Source: an uncultured Chitinophagaceae bacterium (GTDB taxonomy: Bacteria > Bacteroidota > Bacteroidia > Chitinophagales > Chitinophagaceae). Taken from it: a DNA stretch of 16,571 nucleotides. Each line of letters starts with the position of its first letter. Within the stretch, counting starts at the first letter, position 1. The notes under the pieces are model-generated. The model saw only the letters and a list, made by a program, of their open reading frames with translations. It was not told where the DNA came from and searched no databases. Positions 14,095 to 16,571 of this stretch are shown here, piece by piece. The stretch lies in the NCBI GenBank assembly GCA_937900675.1, contig CALCEA010000136.1, positions 1 to 16,571 on the forward strand, read 5' to 3'. Both the position numbers and the translations under genes were made by a program.

Positions 14095-15348
14095 CTAGTA
14101 TTCTATTTTTCTTAAACTTGGCGCTTTAAACCAGGTAGTAGTCACTACAATTAAAGTCATGACACCTCCGAACACTACTGATGGTACTACACCCATTGCT
14201 CGGGCCGCCAATCCACTTTCAAATTGACCTAATTCATTACTGCTATTGATAAACATGGAGTTCACACTCATTACACGGCCTCTCATATGATCTGGTGTTT
14301 TAAGTTGCACGATGGTGCCTCTAAAAATCATACTAAAACCGTCTAATATCCCACTCATTAATAGTGCAGCAAATGATATCCAAAAATTAGTAGATAAAGC
14401 AAACACAATAATACATACACCAAATCCACCCACAGCTAGTAAAAGTTTTTTTCCTTGTTGCTGATGCACTGGGAAAATAGTAATGATAAATATAATTAGA
14501 ATGGCACCGATATCTGCAGCGGCGTTTAACCAACCAAATCCTATAGGTCCCACTTTTAAAATATCTTTTGCAAACACCGGTATCATCGCAACGGCTCCTC
14601 CAAATAATACCGCAAACAAGTCCAATGACAATGCTCCGAGCACTTCTTTGGTTTGAACCACAAATCGTATTCCTTCCTTGACACTTTCCAAAGTCTTTTG
14701 TTCTGTTTCTTGTTTATGTGGCGGCTTGGGTTTGATTTTAGAAATAAACACAAATCCAATAGCTACCATAACGATTACAATCCATAATGAACCAGTATTA
14801 CCAAAACCTGCAATAAAGAATCCTACCATCGCATGACCTAATACAGAAGCGCTTAACCAAATGCCTTGGCTCCAGGTTGTCGCATTTTGTAATAAATCTT
14901 TTGGCATGATTTCACCCACCAATGTGCCAAAGCTTGGTCCGGTAAAAGATCTTATAATTCCTGTACAAAAAATCACAAAATAAATCCCAATCGCAATTTG
15001 TAAATTAGAAAAAGCCCCCGTTCCAATATTGCTTGAAAGTACCAATAAGGCAATGGCGCATACCCAATATAATGCTACTCCTTTTAAAATTAGTTTTCTT
15101 TTTTCGCTGATATCAATGACATGACCTGCGTATAATGCTAATGACACTGCCGGAATTACTTCGGCTAATCCAATCAAACCAATAGCAAATGGTTCATTGG
15201 TTAATTCGTATATCCACCAACCCACCAAAGTACCCATCATTCTAAGCCCCATGATAAACAAAAAGCGTCCAATCATCAGGTTCCTGAATTCACTTATTTT
15301 TAAAGCGCCAAAGGGATCCTTTTTTTGAACTACTTGCTCTGTTGACAT
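14095..15348 (-). CDS. MFS transporter, EntS-like (MFS_3) group
   Basis: Integral membrane permease of the major facilitator superfamily. The 417 residues hold about ten to twelve hydrophobic segments, beginning with one at about residues 27-46, separated midway by a charged cytoplasmic loop (about 205-225: KIKPKPPHKQETEQK). The loop between helices 2 and 3 has a degenerate MFS motif, GHVIDISEKRKLI (75-87). The C-terminal TPDHMRGRVMSVNSMF and the FESGLAARAMGVVPSVVFGG region are typical of the EntS-like group, many of which are exporters of siderophores or drugs. The substrate cannot be read from the sequence. The gene starts four bases after the deoxynucleoside kinase stop, so the two are very likely cotranscribed. 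A link to nucleoside or pteridine transport is only suggested by that neighbourhood. It converges on the YkgJ gene with a one-base gap. Confidence 0.85.
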   Translation of the reverse strand: MSTEQVVQKKDPFGALKISEFRNLMIGRFLFIMGLRMMGTLVGWWIYELTNEPFAIGLIGLAEVIPAVSLALYAGHVIDISEKRKLILKGVALYWVCAIALLVLSSNIGTGAFSNLQIAIGIYFVIFCTGIIRSFTGPSFGTLVGEIMPKDLLQNATTWSQGIWLSASVLGHAMVGFFIAGFGNTGSLWIVIVMVAIGFVFISKIKPKPPHKQETEQKTLESVKEGIRFVVQTKEVLGALSLDLFAVLFGGAVAMIPVFAKDILKVGPIGFGWLNAAADIGAILIIFIITIFPVHQQQGKKLLLAVGGFGVCIIVFALSTNFWISFAALLMSGILDGFSMIFRGTIVQLKTPDHMRGRVMSVNSMFINSSNELGQFESGLAARAMGVVPSVVFGGVMTLIVVTTTWFKAPSLRKIEY

Positions 15349-15352
15349 AAGC

Positions 15353-15985
15353 TTAAGGTAAGTTGAAATAATGTTGACCTTCTTCTAGGTCTTTTTCTAA
15401 TGCATCTAAAATTACTTTTAAATGTGCTTCATTGTATAAAAAATCTGCATTACTTGCATCTACAAAGATGGTTCGAATATTATGTTGCTTAATATAGCTT
15501 GTATAAGTCTCTTGAATTTTAAACAAATACTCGTCTGGAATGGCTTGTTCAAATTTTCTATTGCGTTTCTTAATATTGCTTTGTAATCTGTTTACAGGAG
15601 CGTGCAAATAAATTAAAATATCAGGAGGAGTTAATTGCTGATAAAATACATCAAACATTTTTTGATATAATCTAAATTCTTCTTCTGGTAAATTAGCCTT
15701 GGCAAAAAGCAAACATTTGGTGAACATATAATCCGAAACAATTACTTGTTGAAACAAATCTCCATTTTTAATTAAATCTTGTTGTTGCTTAAATCGTTCT
15801 GCTAAGAAAAATAATTCTAAAGGAAAAGCATATTGCTTTGGGTTCTCGTAAAATTTTGTCAAAAAAGGATTTTCTGCAAACTCTTCCAAAACCGTTTTCG
15901 CATTAAAATGTTGTGATAACAAATGCGTTAAAGTGGTTTTACCTGCTCCTATATTCCCCTCGATGGCTATAAATTGATGCTTCAT
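15353..15985 (-). CDS. Deoxynucleoside kinase
   Basis: Salvage kinase of the dNK/dGK/dCK fold that phosphorylates deoxynucleosides to the 5'-monophosphates. The 210-residue protein has a P-loop GNIGAGKT (10-17), EEFAENPFL (34-42) with a Glu expected near the substrate sugar, FPLELFFLAERFKQQQ (54-69), a VSDYMF motif (83-88) in the place of the family's DRS/ERS motif, and an Arg-rich lid RLQSNIKKRNRKFE (133-146). Which base is preferred (dA, dG, dC or dT) cannot be decided. The ATG at 15985 fits the family start directly before the first strand. A -7 box lies 17 bases upstream, within the 46-base gap after folK, so it can be transcribed both with folK and on its own. The MFS gene follows after four bases. 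Confidence 0.9.
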   Translation of the reverse strand: MKHQFIAIEGNIGAGKTTLTHLLSQHFNAKTVLEEFAENPFLTKFYENPKQYAFPLELFFLAERFKQQQDLIKNGDLFQQVIVSDYMFTKCLLFAKANLPEEEFRLYQKMFDVFYQQLTPPDILIYLHAPVNRLQSNIKKRNRKFEQAIPDEYLFKIQETYTSYIKQHNIRTIFVDASNADFLYNEAHLKVILDALEKDLEEGQHYFNLP

Positions 15986-16002
15986 TGTTCTTTACTTCGG
16001 CC

Positions 16003-16010
16003 CAAATATA
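16003..16010 (-). promoter_or_regulatory. -7 box before the deoxynucleoside kinase gene
   Basis: The minus strand reads TATATTTG, an exact TAnnTTTG match, 17 bases before the ATG at 15985. No clear -33 TTG. It would give the kinase-MFS pair a promoter of its own inside the folK cluster. Confidence 0.45.
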
Positions 16011-16031
16011 AGCGCTGTATTGCGTATCTAT

Positions 16032-16511
16032 TTATTTTTTTATACACAGTAATGAATCCTCGCAATCCATCAATAATTGAGCTATAGATCTGTTGAAAAT
16101 GGGGTGGATAAAATCCGGGGCAATTTCATGTAGAGGAGTTAATACAAAATTTCTTTTTTGCATTTGTGGATGGGGAATGCTAAGATTCTCCGAATTGATT
16201 ATTTGGTCATTAAAAAAAATAATATCCAAATCTATAGTTCTTGGTCCTAAATGTTCTTGTCTTATTCTACCCATGTTTTTTTCAATTTGCAAAAGAGTAT
16301 TCATTAATTCTTCTGCTTTCAAATTGGTTTCAATCAACAAAGCTTGATTTAAAAAAGCTGGTTGATCTTCTTTGCCCCAAGCTGCTGTTTCATAAACAGA
16401 GGAGGTAGATAAAATATTTCCTAGCTCTTTTTTAATAGCTGTTTTGGCATTTTCTAGATTTGCCAATCGATCACCCATATTGCCGCCTATCAAGAGGTAT
16501 GCTTTGTTCAT
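16032..16511 (-). CDS. folK: 6-hydroxymethyl-7,8-dihydropterin pyrophosphokinase (HPPK)
   Basis: Transfers pyrophosphate from ATP to 6-hydroxymethyl-7,8-dihydropterin, giving the substrate of dihydropteroate synthase in folate synthesis. The chosen ATG at 16511 gives 159 residues beginning MNKAYLLIGGNMGDR, the usual HPPK N-terminus. An in-frame ATG at 16535 would add eight residues but lies within or beside the promoter's -7 box and is rejected. Motifs: SVYETAAWG (38-46), PAFLNQALLIET (51-62) containing the pterin-stacking region, the signature GPRTIDLDIIFF (89-100) with the two Mg-binding Asp residues (94 and 96), and IPHPQMQKRNFVLTPL (112-127). All expected catalytic residues are seen. It heads a minus-strand cluster with the deoxynucleoside kinase and an MFS permease. 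Firm call. Confidence 0.95.
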   Translation of the reverse strand: MNKAYLLIGGNMGDRLANLENAKTAIKKELGNILSTSSVYETAAWGKEDQPAFLNQALLIETNLKAEELMNTLLQIEKNMGRIRQEHLGPRTIDLDIIFFNDQIINSENLSIPHPQMQKRNFVLTPLHEIAPDFIHPIFNRSIAQLLMDCEDSLLCIKK

Positions 16512-16532
16512 GGAAGTATGCTTAAAGTAGCT

Positions 16533-16563
16533 CAAATATCCATAATTTTACACCGTTACACAA
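16533..16563 (-). promoter_or_regulatory. Candidate Bacteroidota promoter for folK
   Basis: On the minus strand, TTG (16563-16561), a 20-base spacer, then GATATTTG (16540-16533), one mismatch to TAnnTTTG. It leaves 21 bases before the ATG at 16511 and supports that start. Confidence 0.5.
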
Positions 16564-16571
16564 TTAAATAT

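Noticed and set aside
1..16571. CRISPR array, insertion sequence, tRNA or rRNA genes, or a defence/biosynthetic island
   Set aside because: No repeat-spacer pattern, transposase, terminal inverted repeats or RNA-gene-like sequence was seen; almost all the DNA is accounted for by known-family genes.

Overview
The window is a stretch of ordinary chromosome from an AT-rich member of the Bacteroidota, most likely of the Chitinophagaceae type. The evidence is protein character (ExbB/ExbD, a CarboxypepD_reg-like exported protein, Bacteroidota-style Mrp, Cmk and IMPACT proteins), A-rich sequence without Shine-Dalgarno motifs before most genes, and repeated -7 boxes of the Bacteroidota sigma factor type (TAnnTTTG) just upstream of genes. 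No taxon can be proved from the sequence alone.

Layout, left to right. A 5'-truncated peptidase T gene (1-837) is followed by exbB-exbD (860-1907), all on +. prmC (release-factor methyltransferase) converges on exbD and diverges from an IMPACT/YigZ protein. A minus-strand pair encodes an exported CarboxypepD_reg-like protein and a 3-hydroxyacyl-CoA dehydrogenase. mrp-cmk (Fe-S carrier ATPase and CMP kinase) run on + and meet a long-form ispH on -. A Uup-like ABC-F protein diverges from ispH. A small HTH plus coiled-coil regulator follows, preceded by a palindrome and closed by a strong two-way terminator. gcvP (glycine decarboxylase, 949 aa) runs on - and diverges from a cysteine-rich YkgJ-family gene. 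The right end is a minus-strand cluster, folK - deoxynucleoside kinase - MFS transporter.

Most genes are housekeeping: isoprenoid precursor synthesis (ispH), nucleotide supply (cmk, deoxynucleoside kinase), folate (folK) and one-carbon flow from glycine (gcvP), translation (prmC, ABC-F), Fe-S assembly (mrp, which may serve clients such as IspH), and envelope energisation (exbBD). Genes are tightly packed: four convergent pairs meet with a 4-base overlap to a 10-base gap and no terminator. No gap without a gene exceeds about 140 bases. I see no rRNA or tRNA gene, insertion sequence, CRISPR array, integrase or defence cassette.

I did not find a convincing new multi-gene system. The points most worth a second look are the HTH/coiled-coil gene with its 8-8-8 palindrome over the likely promoter, a 14-base tandem duplication that carries the stop codons of two convergent genes, promoters so close to start codons that the mRNAs would be leaderless, the plant/cyanobacterial-type IspH, and an Mrp without the usual C-terminal CxxC.
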